From contig CP154956.1 of the NCBI GenBank assembly GCA_039621445.1, positions 70,864,914 through 70,928,913 on the forward strand: a stretch of 64,000 bases of DNA. The letters are read 5' to 3'. Positions within the stretch are counted from its first letter, which is position 1. Each line of letters starts with the position of its first letter. Below the pieces are notes generated by a model that was not told where the DNA came from, made no database searches, and saw only the letters and a list, made by a program, of their open reading frames with translations. The translations under genes were made by a program, and so were the position numbers. Origin of the DNA: Euglena gracilis (lineage: Eukaryota > Euglenida > Euglenophyceae > Euglenales). Below, piece after piece: positions 31,197 through 40,010 of the stretch.

Positions 31197-31592
31197 CAGT
31201 AAAAAAAAACAACAAAAAAACAAAAAACGGTTTTTTTTGTTTTTTTTTGTGTTTTTTTAAAAAAAAACAAAAAAACCGCCAGCGGGGGTATGGTGGAAAA
31301 AAATTTTCATTTTTTTGGGGCAGTTCCCAACATGATCTTGGAATTGTTGCATTTTTTTCTGTCACTTTTATAGCTATTTTCTCAACCAACCTCTTTTGCC
31401 CATGCTTCAAAGGTCAATACAAAACCGAGGAAAGGGGGGGTTGCATGTGTGCGGTGTTTTTTTTTTGAGTTTTTCCGTTGCCGGCGACTTGGCGCTTGAT
31501 TCGGCCGGTTTTTTTAAAAAAACCGTTTTTTTGCCGTTTTTTTTTTTAAAAAAAACACGTTTTTTTGTTTTTTTAAAAAATACAAAAAAAAC
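31197..31592. repeat. A/T-run hairpin insertion inside the retrotransposon gene
   Basis: Two hairpins made of A-runs and T-runs with CG steps (about 31197-31285 and 31505-31592) flank an undistinguished 210-bp centre. Coding before and after is in the same frame. It belongs to the A-run/T-run class seen elsewhere. Confidence 0.55.
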
Positions 31593-32209
31593 TACAGCTC
31601 TTGATCTATGCACACTTTTATACCTGCCGCGTGGAGCCCTCCTCAATGTCAATCAAACCTACCTGCAACTGTTGAGTCATTTCAACCGGGATCCTGGCTG
31701 GGAAACCCTGCATGCCTTGTGGGCGTTCCCCAAAGCAGCTTTGCAGCGTGGCGGGCGATCGAACTGGGCGATGGTGGGGAGAAAAATTGCAGAACGAGCT
31801 CGCCTGTATCTCACCCGTCCTGTGTTTGATTCTTGGTTGGACTCCAGTCTCCCACAAAAGCCACAAGGCAGACAGACAAGGCAAAAAAACAGCACTGGCG
31901 GCCAAGGCAACTAAGGAACGGTTCCTCTCTCGCATTGAAAGCCTTGTTGGCCACGGGGCTATTTCAAAAGCCTGCCGAGAGCTCACCTCCGAGGGGGTTC
32001 AGAACAGCAATGACCCAAAAGTGATTCAAAGGCTGCGTGACCTTCACCCACCAGAGCCTCCACCGCGCATCCCAGTGTCCGACTCTTCCCAAACGATTAC
32101 CTTTCCTTCGGACCTAGAAAATTCAAAAGAGCGATTGCAAAATTTGCGCAAAGCAATATTCGGTCTCCCGAAGGAATCGGCACCGGGCCCTTCTGGCTTG
32201 AAACCGTGT
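31593..32209 (+). pseudogene. Retrotransposon gene, region before RT (segment 2)
   Basis: The frame reads RGALLNVNQTYLQLLSHFN and RKIAERARLYLTRPVFDSW. After a one-base shift near 31870-31890 it continues as AKATKERFLSRIESLVGHG, ISKACRELTSEGVQ, and ends ESAPGPSGLKP. The last stretch (APGPSGL) is the conserved entry to the RT domain of non-LTR elements. The shift lies near short A-runs. Coding stops at a terminal-inverted-repeat insertion, and the next residues (PDHLKAM) reappear at 33340. Confidence 0.7.
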
Positions 32210-32211
32210 AT

Positions 32212-33320
32212 TGGGGCTCTGGCTTCACGCCCGAACCGGCGTTCTGGACGCCGGTTCGGCGCAGAAATTTCTGCGCCGAACCGGTGTCCAGAACGCCGGT
32301 TCGGGCGGGAAAACGGCGTCCTGGGGACCGAAAATGAAAAGTGCCAAAAAGTGTCAAAATGGTTTGTAGACATGAGGCAATCATATCTGAGCACTTTTTG
32401 GGGGGTATTTGGCCAGAAATTGGGGTATTTTGTGCAACAATTTCCATTTGGCCAAATCTGGGGATTTTCTGAAATAGAATACCATGCGGCAGGGCTGAAA
32501 TTTAAGGCCATCTAAAACCCTTGAGAAGGGTTATCGATCAAGGGGCAACATGGCAGGTGAACAGTGGATTTTGGAATTTGCGAAAAGGGTCCAAAAATCG
32601 TAATTCTGAAAAAACCCAAGCGGTCCAGCAAAAATTTCCTAACCATAATTCTGAAAAACCCAGGGGAGGGTCCAGCCAATTTTGAAAACACCCAGGGGGG
32701 CCAAAATTTCCCAACTGTAATTAACATTTCCCAACAATTTTGAAAAATTCCCGGGGGGGGTCCAGCCAAAATTTTCCAACCGTACTTCTGAAAAACCCTA
32801 GGGGGGGCTCCAGCCAATTTTTTTTTCAACCGTGTTTGTGAAGAAACCCAGCCAAAATTTCTGAACCGGAATTCTGAAAAAAGGGGGGATCAAATCCCAA
32901 CCATAATTCTGGAAAAAAAACCAGCAGGGTCCAACCGAAAATTCGGCATTGCAAGTCTGAAAAAATCTGGGGGGGGGGTCCAGCCAAAATTTCCCAACCG
33001 TGATACTGCAAAAACCTAGGGGTGGTCCAACCAAAATTTTTTTCCAAATCGTAATTCTGAAAAAAAACCTTTCGATTGATGGGTAACCTGGCATCAGACG
33101 GATGAAAATTTCAATCAGCCGATCGACATGGCCATGAGCCCAAAGGATCCCAAAAATGCCCAAAAATGTTCAGAAACTGGGTATTTAGGGCGAAATTGGC
33201 CTTTATTCCTTGAACGCCGGTTCGGGCGTGAAGCCAGAGCCCCTAATCCACGGTTTCAACAACTACCGCCCGAACCGGCGTTCTGGAACACGGCTTCACG
33301 CCCGAACCGGCGTTCTGGAC
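32212..33320. mobile_element. CCGAACCGGCG inverted-repeat insertion with internal minisatellite
   Basis: The left end has GGGGCTCTGGCTTCACGCCC then GAACCGGCGTTCTGG. The complement (CCAGAACGCC-type, ending GGCTTCAC-complement AGCCAGAGCCCC) is at 33207-33241, followed by two more copies to the right. The interior (32600-33070) is an irregular tandem repeat of about 60-65 bp with AATTCTGAAAAACCC and GGTCCAGCCAAAATT. It interrupts the retrotransposon gene between PSGLKP and PDHLKAM. The same CCGGCGT words are dispersed at 43570-43760, 44820, 45065-45180 and 45640-45745. Confidence 0.65.
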
Positions 33321-33380
33321 ACAGTTTTCGTATCAGAGACCTGACCACCTCAAGGCCATGGTTGGAGACTACCTTTGTGG
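33321..33380 (+). pseudogene. Retrotransposon gene, short plus-strand piece (segment 3)
   Basis: About 14 recognisable residues, PDHLKAMVGDYLCG, follow the RT-entry motif of the previous segment and precede DDLLEVLDTF, which is found on the minus strand ending at 34285. The piece ends in TTGTGG, which is also the first sequence of the next, inverted, piece. Confidence 0.65.
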
Positions 33381-33611
33381 AAAAATTCCACAAATTAGGA
33401 ATCCCCACACCTGAAATTAGGAATTTGACACCAAATTAGGAATCACCAAGCCCAAATTTGAAAATTTTACACCTCAAAATTAGGAATCTGCATGAGAATT
33501 TTATGAAATTAGGCATCACCGGCCAAAAATTTTCCCTACAAAAAAGGGTCCTTGTTCGGGTCACGGGGGGGTCACGGGGGGGGGTCACGGGGGGGGGGGG
33601 TCACGGGGGTA
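33381..33611 (+). repeat. AATTAGGAATC / GTCACGGGG element left of the inverted RT piece
   Basis: It has the same block order as 8811-9117: AAATTAGGAATCC, CACACCTGAAATTAGGAA, GAATCTGCATGAGAATTTT, then four GTCACGGGG words with growing G-runs. A related fragment in opposite orientation lies at the other side of the RT piece. Confidence 0.75.
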
Positions 33612-33615
33612 ACAC

Positions 33616-34285
33616 CCCCAGCAGATGGGCGTCATCTAAATACCATCCTTGCCATTCGACCAAAGGTGAGAGGCCCTCACAAAGATCTTGTACACCCCAG
33701 GCGAATGCTGCAGGTCCGCATGGGTCGCCTTGTTGAGCTCCCCTCTGGGAAGGCAGACAATGGTTTCCACAATACAACTTGTTGTGTTGGGCGTAGCACG
33801 AATCCAGCCAAGGGCACACTTCTGGGCATCGTCTACGGATGGATTGCAGGATTTTTTCCCGTGACAGGGAGTTGAAGGCATTCCTGAAATCCACTTGAAG
33901 CAGGCCCCAGCGATTGTCTCTGTCCGAGTGCAGAGTGTCCACCATCTGTTGGACTCCCATTGCGATCAGTGGACATGCATTCGGCACACCAACGCCACAT
34001 TGTGGAGGAATCAGTTCTTTCAACGCGTTTACCACTGTAGGATGACGCATGAGACATTTGCCAACCAATTGGCGGAGTGTTTCACCTGTTGCAATTGGGC
34101 GAGTGTCTTCCGTTTGCTCCACAAGGTTTCCAAAAGCATCCTCTTCCATTAGTGTTTGTTTGTTTTGTTTGCGCAGAGGCGTCAACCTGGCGGAGGAGAG
34201 AATTGGGGCCATGCCAGGGTGAACACCGTTTGTAATTGCCCGACAGATGAAGGTATCAAGCACTTCGAGGAGGTCGTCTCCACAA
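33616..34285 (-). pseudogene. Reverse transcriptase core, inverted relative to the rest of the gene (segment 4)
   Basis: An uninterrupted frame of about 220 residues. It holds RT motifs 1-2 (RPIATGETLRQLVGKCL), motif A (LLQVDFRNAFNSL, catalytic Asp), motif B (SQRGAQQGDPCGPAAFA) and motif C (WYLDDAHLLG, the two catalytic Asp). The reading frame enters at DDLLEVLDTF and leaves at LLG, exactly where the plus-strand pieces end and begin. Both edges coincide with AATTAGG/GTCACGGGG elements in inverted orientation. All catalytic residues are present, but the gene cannot be expressed as one protein in this arrangement. Confidence 0.88.
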
Positions 34286-34289
34286 GCCG

Positions 34290-34385
34290 GTGATTCCTAA
34301 TTTTGCCACCAAAAATGTGGTGTTCCCCCCGTGACCCTCCCCGCGACCCCCCCGTGACCCCCCCCGTGACCCGAACCACCCGGCG
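34290..34385 (-). repeat. AATTAGGAATC / GTCACGGGG element right of the inverted RT piece
   Basis: GGTGATTCCTAATTTTGCCA, a TGTGGTGTTCCCCCCGTGAC block and three further C-run/GTGACC words. It is the reverse complement of one end of the family. With the copy at 33381-33611 it forms an inverted pair around the RT core. Confidence 0.7.
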
Positions 34386-34395
34386 CAAGGCGGTA

Positions 34396-35885
34396 GACTG
34401 GGGGGGGGGGTAGTGGGTAGTCGGCCGACTAGTCGGCCGACTACCCAATTGGTCCACCGACTAGTCCTAGTCGGTAGCTAGTCGGCGAGACAGGGGGGGG
34501 GGGTAGTGGGTAGTCGGCCAACTAGTCGGCCGACTACCCACTCTAATGTACTAACGGGTCAAAACCGCCGACTTTTAAGCCCCCCCCCCATGAACAAAAT
34601 CCAATGCAATCTAGTCGGTGGCTAGTCGGCGGTCATAAAAATGGTCTGTGGCGGGCCCAAATCACCCGGAAATGGTCCGGATGGGTCCAAATAAGTGTCT
34701 TACGCCTAAATAAACACCCTCAGATGGAAATCTTTGGTCAGTGGGGGGTCGGTGGGCCCTTGGTGGGGGTCCGGAGGAGTAAAAAACCAATGATGAAACA
34801 GGGATTACATTAAAATCCTTTAGAAATGCAATCTGCAACCTGCGTTTTGCATCACGAGAGGCAGAAAACTCCCCCCTCCACCCCAATCCGAGACTCAAAT
34901 AACAAAATCCCTTCTGTGTTCGCAACGTACTCGGGGGCTAAGTCGTTTTTGTGGCTCACTTTGGCATAGGCGGGGGGGGCTCCGCCCCCCCCCCCCCCCC
35001 CCCCCTCAAATAACAAAATCCCTTCTGTGTTGGCAACATACTCGGGGGCTAAGTCGTTTTTGTGGCTCACTTTGGCATAGGCGGGGGGGGGGCTCCGCCC
35101 CCCCCCGCACCCCCCCCCCCTCAAATAACAAAATCCCTTCTCTGTTGGCAACATACTCGGGGGCTAAGTCGTTTTTGTGGCTCACTTTGGCATAGGCGGG
35201 GGGGGCTCCGCCCCCCCCGCACCCCCCCCCTCAAATAACAAAATCCCTTCTCTGTTGGCAACATATTCGGGGGGTAAGTCGTTTTTGTGGCTCACTTTGG
35301 CATAGGCGGGGGGGGGCTCCGCCCCCCCCCGCACCCCCCCCCTCAAATAACAAAATCCCTTCTGTGTTGGCAACATACTCGGGGGCTAAGTCGTTTTTGT
35401 GGCTTACTTTGGCATAGGCGGGGGGGGCTCCGCCCCCCCCGCACCCCCCTCCTCAAATAACAAAATCCCTTCTATGTTGGCTATAGACTTGGGGGATAAG
35501 AACCTTTTTTTGTGCAAATTTTGACTTATACTGAAAATTCAATGGGGAGAGGTGTACTTTTGTCAAAAGTGGCCCAAAATGGACATTTTCCCCCAATTTT
35601 TTTGCATATTCACCCCCGATTGGGGGGTTCTGGAGCCATTTGGGTCGGTTTTGACCGGCGTTGAGGTGATTTAGACATTTTTTTTTTACCAGGGGGGGGG
35701 CTTAAAAGTCGGCGGTTTTGACCCGTTAGTACATTAGAGTGGGTAGTCGGCCGACTAGTCGGCCGACTACCCACTACACCTCCGCCGACTAGCCACCGAC
35801 CAATTAGTCGGCCGACTAGTCGGTGGACCAATTGGGTAGTCGGCCGACTAGTCGGCCGACTACCCACTACCCCCCCCCCCCAGTC
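34396..35885. mobile_element. 1.5-kb TA-bounded inverted-repeat element with internal tandem array
   Basis: The ends are TA|GACTGGGGGGG and CCCCCCAGTC|TA, followed inward on both sides by about 200 bp of mutually inverted sequence rich in GTAGTCGGCCGACTAGTCGG and sharing TAGTACATTAGAGTGGG and AAAACCGCCGACTTTTAAG. A tandem array fills the middle. No transposase is seen. It sits directly before the RT C-terminal piece at 35894. Its G-run is on the left, the reverse of the usual orientation. Confidence 0.8.
34893..35490 (-). repeat. Tandem array, about six units of 105-120 bp
   Basis: Each unit contains CAAATAACAAAATCCCTTCT, TTGGCAACATACTCGGGG, AAGTCGTTTTTGTGGCTCAC, TTTGGCATAGGCGGGGG and a CTCCGCC/C-run. 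The units differ mainly in C-run length. On the minus strand the array is open in blocks and encodes a repeat containing AYAKVSHKNDLAPEYVANTE; I take this as incidental, although the peptide is unusually well kept. Confidence 0.85.
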
Positions 35886-35893
35886 TACCGTTT

Positions 35894-36440
35894 GGCACTG
35901 AACCACCCCCGCTGGGATCGCTAGCCCAACTGCACAACGCCCTTGCCTTTCTGATTCGCGAGGCAGCCACGATTGGGTTGGCCGTGAACCCTGCAAAATG
36001 TCGATTGTGGGGACCAGCGTTCACATCAACAGAAGGTGTCCCTTGCATTCCTCCCGGCACGCCATATGACAGCCCCTTACATCAAATACCACTGACTGCC
36101 TTTGTTGCTGGTTCTGGTTTGAAAGTTTTGGGGGTCCCTGTTCACCACCCTCAAGATGACCGCTTTTGTGAAGAAGTTTGGAATTAGCGCATTGAAGACA
36201 TCCAACGTTCTTGCACAGTACTTCAGCACCTACCACAATCGCATGTGCAATTCACCCTGCTTCGTTTTTGTTTATCCGCTTGCAAAGTGAATGACCTCTT
36301 GTGCGCCTGCAAAATCTCTTCTGCAATAGCGGCATGCAAGACATTGTCGGGAATTATTCGGGAAACATTCAGCGGCATGGTCGGCTCCCCTTGCACCCCA
36401 GAAGAATGGATGCAAGTTTCCCCGGCCATCAGGAAGATGA
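35894..36440 (+). pseudogene. Retrotransposon gene, RT C-terminal and thumb region (segment 5)
   Basis: It continues the RT right after motif C: TEPPPLGSLAQLHNALAFLI, then GLAVNPAKCRLWGP (the usual block after YLDD), LKVLGVPV, and a thumb with VQFTLLRFCLSACKVNDLL and TPEEWMQVSPAIRK. The 540-nt frame is open except for a single TAG at 36185-36187. After RK it runs into a dispersed repeat (ATATATTGGGCGGGGAGG), and the coding continues on the other strand at 37815. Confidence 0.82.
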
Positions 36441-36454
36441 GCAAAGGTCACCTT

Positions 36455-36640
36455 CAATATATATTGGGCGGGGAGGGGGGCGTTTGTGCCTCTTTTGCAA
36501 CGGGATGGCGTGTTTGTGTCGGGTTTTTGGCTTTTGTGTGTTTTGCGTCTTTCCGTGTCTTTGTGACCCTTTGACTTGTCTTTGGCTCGGCTTGTGGATC
36601 TGCTCAAGGGGTTAATAGGAGTTGCTGGGTTGTGTCTTAT
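36455..36640 (+). repeat. Dispersed repeat starting CTTCAATATATA
   Basis: It shares CTTCAATATATA(TT/C)GG, GCGGGGAG, GCGTGTTTGTGTC and TTTTGG...TTTC words with 40715-40830. It separates the plus-strand RT thumb from the inverted C-terminal region. Confidence 0.5.
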
Positions 36641-36644
36641 TTGC

Positions 36645-37815
36645 TCATTTTGTAATCTGACCTTTCGTTGCAAACATAGCAGGTGAGAGTTCAATGTTGG
36701 TTGGTTGGTTGGTTATTGGGTTGAGAATTTGTGCCCAAAGGCCTTCAGACAGAGAGTATGGTGAGTGGGCGGAAGACAGGGTGATCTCATCTTTGGAAGA
36801 ATACAAGCTCCAAACGAGCTGTCTGCTGATTTCTCTGATTAGTGTGAAGGACAGGCCTTGCCAAATGTCTGCTTCTGCGGCCCGCCGTTGCCACCCTTCC
36901 CGCTGCCCCAGAAGGGCCTTGAGGAGGGTGGCCATCAAGGAGCGCACTTCTTGTCCCATGTTCCTGTAGCAATCCATGACGAATGGCATCAACCGCCAGC
37001 CCAGTCGTTGGCACGTTGCATCATATTTGGCATGCTTTTCTGCCTCCTGACGTGTTTGCCATTGTGAAAGGCTCTCTGCACTCCGCAGCGGATGACTTTG
37101 CTGCGGAGTGCAGAGAGCCTTTTACAATTCCGCAGCGGATGACTTTGCGCAAGGGTGTGGCGGACTGTCACATCCACTGCAACAGGTCCATCACTGTCCA
37201 AGCGAGGAATGAAGATGTCCCCAGGCCGGGAACGGTCATCAGCTCGTTGTTCTTTCGGTGTGTTGTGGTTGTCAGAAAATCTTGGACAGCCCCGTGCCGC
37301 CGGGTAATGAAGTTTGATTTGCAGCAAACTAGGTGGTGTCCGAGAAAATCTGATGGTCCAAAGCATTTGGGGCAGACGTTGGGATCGGATTCCACTGGTG
37401 TGAGAGACATTCCGAGGGACCAACGAAGTGTGCAGCGGAATTCAGCCGTAGGCAATAGGGTGCGGAGTCCTTGAGATGGTGTCAAAGCGGCCCATGCCAT
37501 AGCATGAGGTTGGCATTGGCTTGCAAAGCGTACAGCAGCAGGTCCAAGCCATTTGACCAAGTTCATTGAGGGCTGTGCGTAAACAATCGTCAGCGTCCTT
37601 GGGAAGGATGTCCATGGCAGCAGGCAGGCCCAAGACAGAGGGAGCTCTTCGACAAAAGTCCACCATGTCACCATTTGAGACAATCTGGCCGGCACACGTT
37701 GAAATAGTGGATCAGAGATTCCCAGTCCACTAACCTCCGCACCCTGAACAGTGATCACTGCACTCTTTTGTACATTACACCCACAGTATAAGCAACCCGC
37801 GACCTGTGGCGGCAC
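36645..37815 (-). pseudogene. Retrotransposon C-terminal region with zinc knuckle and nuclease-like domain (segment 6)
   Basis: Read on the minus strand from 37815: GLGISDPLFQRVPARL; then, shifted, a stretch with AMDILPKDADDCLRTALNEL; then TPSQGLRTLLPTAEFRCTLR with CPKC...HHLVCC (C-x2-C-x8-9-H-x3-4-C, 37320-37374); then, shifted again, RPGDIFIP...PVAVDVTV (37163-37228), the acidic pattern of restriction-like endonucleases of non-LTR elements; and a tail with WRLMPFVMDCYRNMGQEV. At least three frameshifts and a palindrome at 37067-37122 interrupt it, so it is inactive. A homologous tail is at 40939-41304. Confidence 0.75.
37067..37122. repeat. 22-bp-arm hairpin inside the retrotransposon C-terminal region
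   Basis: AAAGGCTCTCTGCACTCCGC plus AG is followed by a 12-base loop and its complement. CCGCAGCGGATGACTTTG is repeated directly at 37083 and 37130, so the hairpin probably arose by an inverted local duplication. Confidence 0.8.
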
Positions 37816-37879
37816 AGGGAGTCACAAGGGGGTTCCCCTTGTGGCGAGGGCCAAAAGGGGGGGGGGGTAGATCTGGCCT

Positions 37880-38035
37880 GGGGGGGGGGGGTTGTGGGCC
37901 GACGCTAGGGTCGGCCCAATACGACCCTAGCGTCGCTAGGATCGCTAAAGTCGCTCTAGGGTCGTGGGCCGACCCTAGGGTCGCCCCTCCTAGGGTCGTG
38001 GGCCGACCCCAGGGTCGACCCTAGGGTCGGCTCAC
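37880..38035. repeat. Clustered GACCCTAGGGTC palindromes
   Basis: Several copies of GACCCTAGGGTCG and half-sites (CGACCCTAGCGTCG, GGGCCGACCCTAGGG) over 150 bp, next to two G-runs. A family with nested dyad symmetry; no gene. Confidence 0.7.
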
Positions 38036-38204
38036 CCCATGACCTCTACCCCCGTATCAAAAAAAATCGATTTTTTTTTATGTTTTAGGCCTTCAAAATA
38101 CAAAGAGAACAAAAGGAGGAAATACTAATATTGATCACTTATGCTAAAATACACCCCAAAAATGCTTGGTGACATGAGGTTTTTGTGATCTTGGGGCCCT
38201 AGAA

Positions 38205-39165
38205 CGGTTGAGCAACACAAGGGATTTGCCCCCCAAAACGACTTGGAAACACAAGGGATTTTGTTATTTTAGGGCCCTCGAACAGTTGGGAAAAACTTGC
38301 AGGGTTGATCAATTAACTGACTGTTTTGGGTCAACCGATTAAATTAACTGCCCCCCTCGGTTAACCGATTAACCGATCTCCTGCAAGAGAAAGAAACTCA
38401 AACAGCATTTGAACAAAATTCCTCCAAAAAATTTTCTAGCGAGAAGAAAAGGTATGTCACCTGTCCAGATATTCAAAGCCTTTAACCGATGGGTTAACTG
38501 ACCCCCCCCTCGACTAGTCGATTAACTGGGGGGGTCGTAGTCGATTAACCGAACTTTGGTTAACCATACAACCCTGAAACTTGGGATTTGCCCCCCAAAA
38601 CGACTTGGAAACACAAGGGATTTGCCCCCAAAAACGACTAGGAAACACAAAGGATTTTGTTATTTTGGGGCCCTCGAACAGTTGAGCAACACAAGGCATT
38701 TGCCCCCCAAAATGACTTGGAAAGACAAGGGATTTTGTTATTTTAGGGCCCTCGAACAGTTGAGCAACACAAGGCTTTGGCCCCCCAAAACGACTTGGAA
38801 ACACAGGGGATTTGCCCCCCCAAAACGACTCGGAAGCACAAAGGATTTTGTTATTTTGGGGCCCTCGAACAGTCGAGCAACACAAGGCATTTGCCCCCAG
38901 AACGACTCGGAAACACAAGGGATTTGCCCCCCAAAACGATTTGGAAACACAAGGTATTTTGTTATTTTGGGGCCCTCGAACAGTTGAACAACACAAGGCT
39001 TTGGCCACCCAAAACAACCCGGAAACACAGGGGATTTGCCCCCCAAAACGACTCGGAAACACAAAGGATTTTGTTATTTTGGGGCCCTCGAACAGTCGAG
39101 CAACACAACCCCCAGAACGACTCGGAAACACAAGTGATTTGCCCCCCAAAACTACTCGGAAACAC
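38205..39165 (+). repeat. Tandem array with AACACAAGGGATTTGCCCCC units
   Basis: Units of about 120 bp (and half-units) contain AAAACGACTTGGAAACACAA, GGATTTTGTTATTTTGGGG, CCCTCGAACAGTTGAGCAAC. Eight or more partial units are interleaved. A block with TTAACCGATTAACCGA sits inside (38310-38570). Long minus-strand frames are translations of the array. Confidence 0.8.
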
Positions 39166-39168
39166 TAC

Positions 39169-39278
39169 ACAAAAATCGTCCATGTCACCCGGACACACCG
39201 TGTGTCCGGGTTATGGGCGCCGAAGGCGCCCATAACCCGGGTACACGGTGTGTCCGGGTTACAATGGACGATTTTTGT
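39169..39278. repeat. 110-bp palindrome
   Basis: Arms from ACAAAAATCGTCCATGT inward through ACCCGGACAC...GTGTCCGGGTTATGGGCGCC close on a GAA centre. Only a few mismatches are seen between the arms. It directly follows the tandem array. Confidence 0.8.
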
Positions 39279-39377
39279 CTATATCCGTTGACTAAGAGGC
39301 CCAAGACACACACTGTGTCTCGTGGAACTTAGCCACGCAATGTCTACCCCGTATTTTTTTGCGATTTTTTGTCAAAT

Positions 39378-39456
39378 TTTCAGTTCACGAGGACACACAC
39401 TGTGTCTCGTGGACTGCCAGTCCACGAGACACAGTGTGTGTCCCCGTGAACTGAAA
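39378..39456. repeat. 79-bp palindrome with ACACACTGTGTCTCGTGG arms
   Basis: Near-perfect arms read TTTCAGTTCACG then AGGACACACACTGTGTCTCG, and the complement. Half-sites of the same sequence occur singly at 39305-39326 and 39530, so the word is dispersed locally. Confidence 0.8.
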
Positions 39457-39749
39457 AATCAAGAATTCCCACTGGTCCGACTTGGCCTTTCGGCCTTTCG
39501 GCAACTTTTGGCTTAGAGCATAAAGGTTTCTCGTGGACAAGTTTTACCACCTTTCCACTACCTGTCCTTGCAGTTTTTTCTGTCGGAAAATGAAGAAGAC
39601 CGCAAACAGTGTGGACCGCATGCTCCCCCGACCCCCGAAACCAGATGAATTTGTTGCTACACTGGAAAAAATATTTGGTCGATTTGCAGAAGGGCCCTGC
39701 TGTTGACCCAATGCACGGTACGTTGTTGGCCAACGTGTTGGAAGAGAAG

Positions 39750-40010
39750 CCAAAAAAGACCGCAAAGGCAAAACAAAAAATGAAAAAAGTCCTAAAGTTG
39801 CATTTGTTGCATTTTTTGAATGTTTTTGACCATTTTTTTGGCAATTTTTGAACTTAGTAGGATTCGAAGTATGGTTTGGGTGCTTCATAACGAGTTTTTT
39901 CAATGAAATTTTCCTTTTGTTTTTTTTTGATGTTTTTTTTTGGCGTTTTTTTTAAAAAAAACACGTTGTTTTGTTTTTTTTAAAAAAAACAAAAAAAATG
40001 CCAAGTATGC
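39750..40010 (-). repeat. A-run/T-run element
   Basis: It carries TTTTTGAACTTAGTAGGATTC, GAAGTATGGTTTGGGTGCTT and a terminal pair of T-run/A-run hairpins, as at 13910-14345 and in the same orientation. Confidence 0.6.

Noticed and set aside
38514-39149. 211-residue minus-strand open frame with repeated peptide
   Set aside because: It is the translation of the 38205-39165 tandem array, and other frames of the array are open too.
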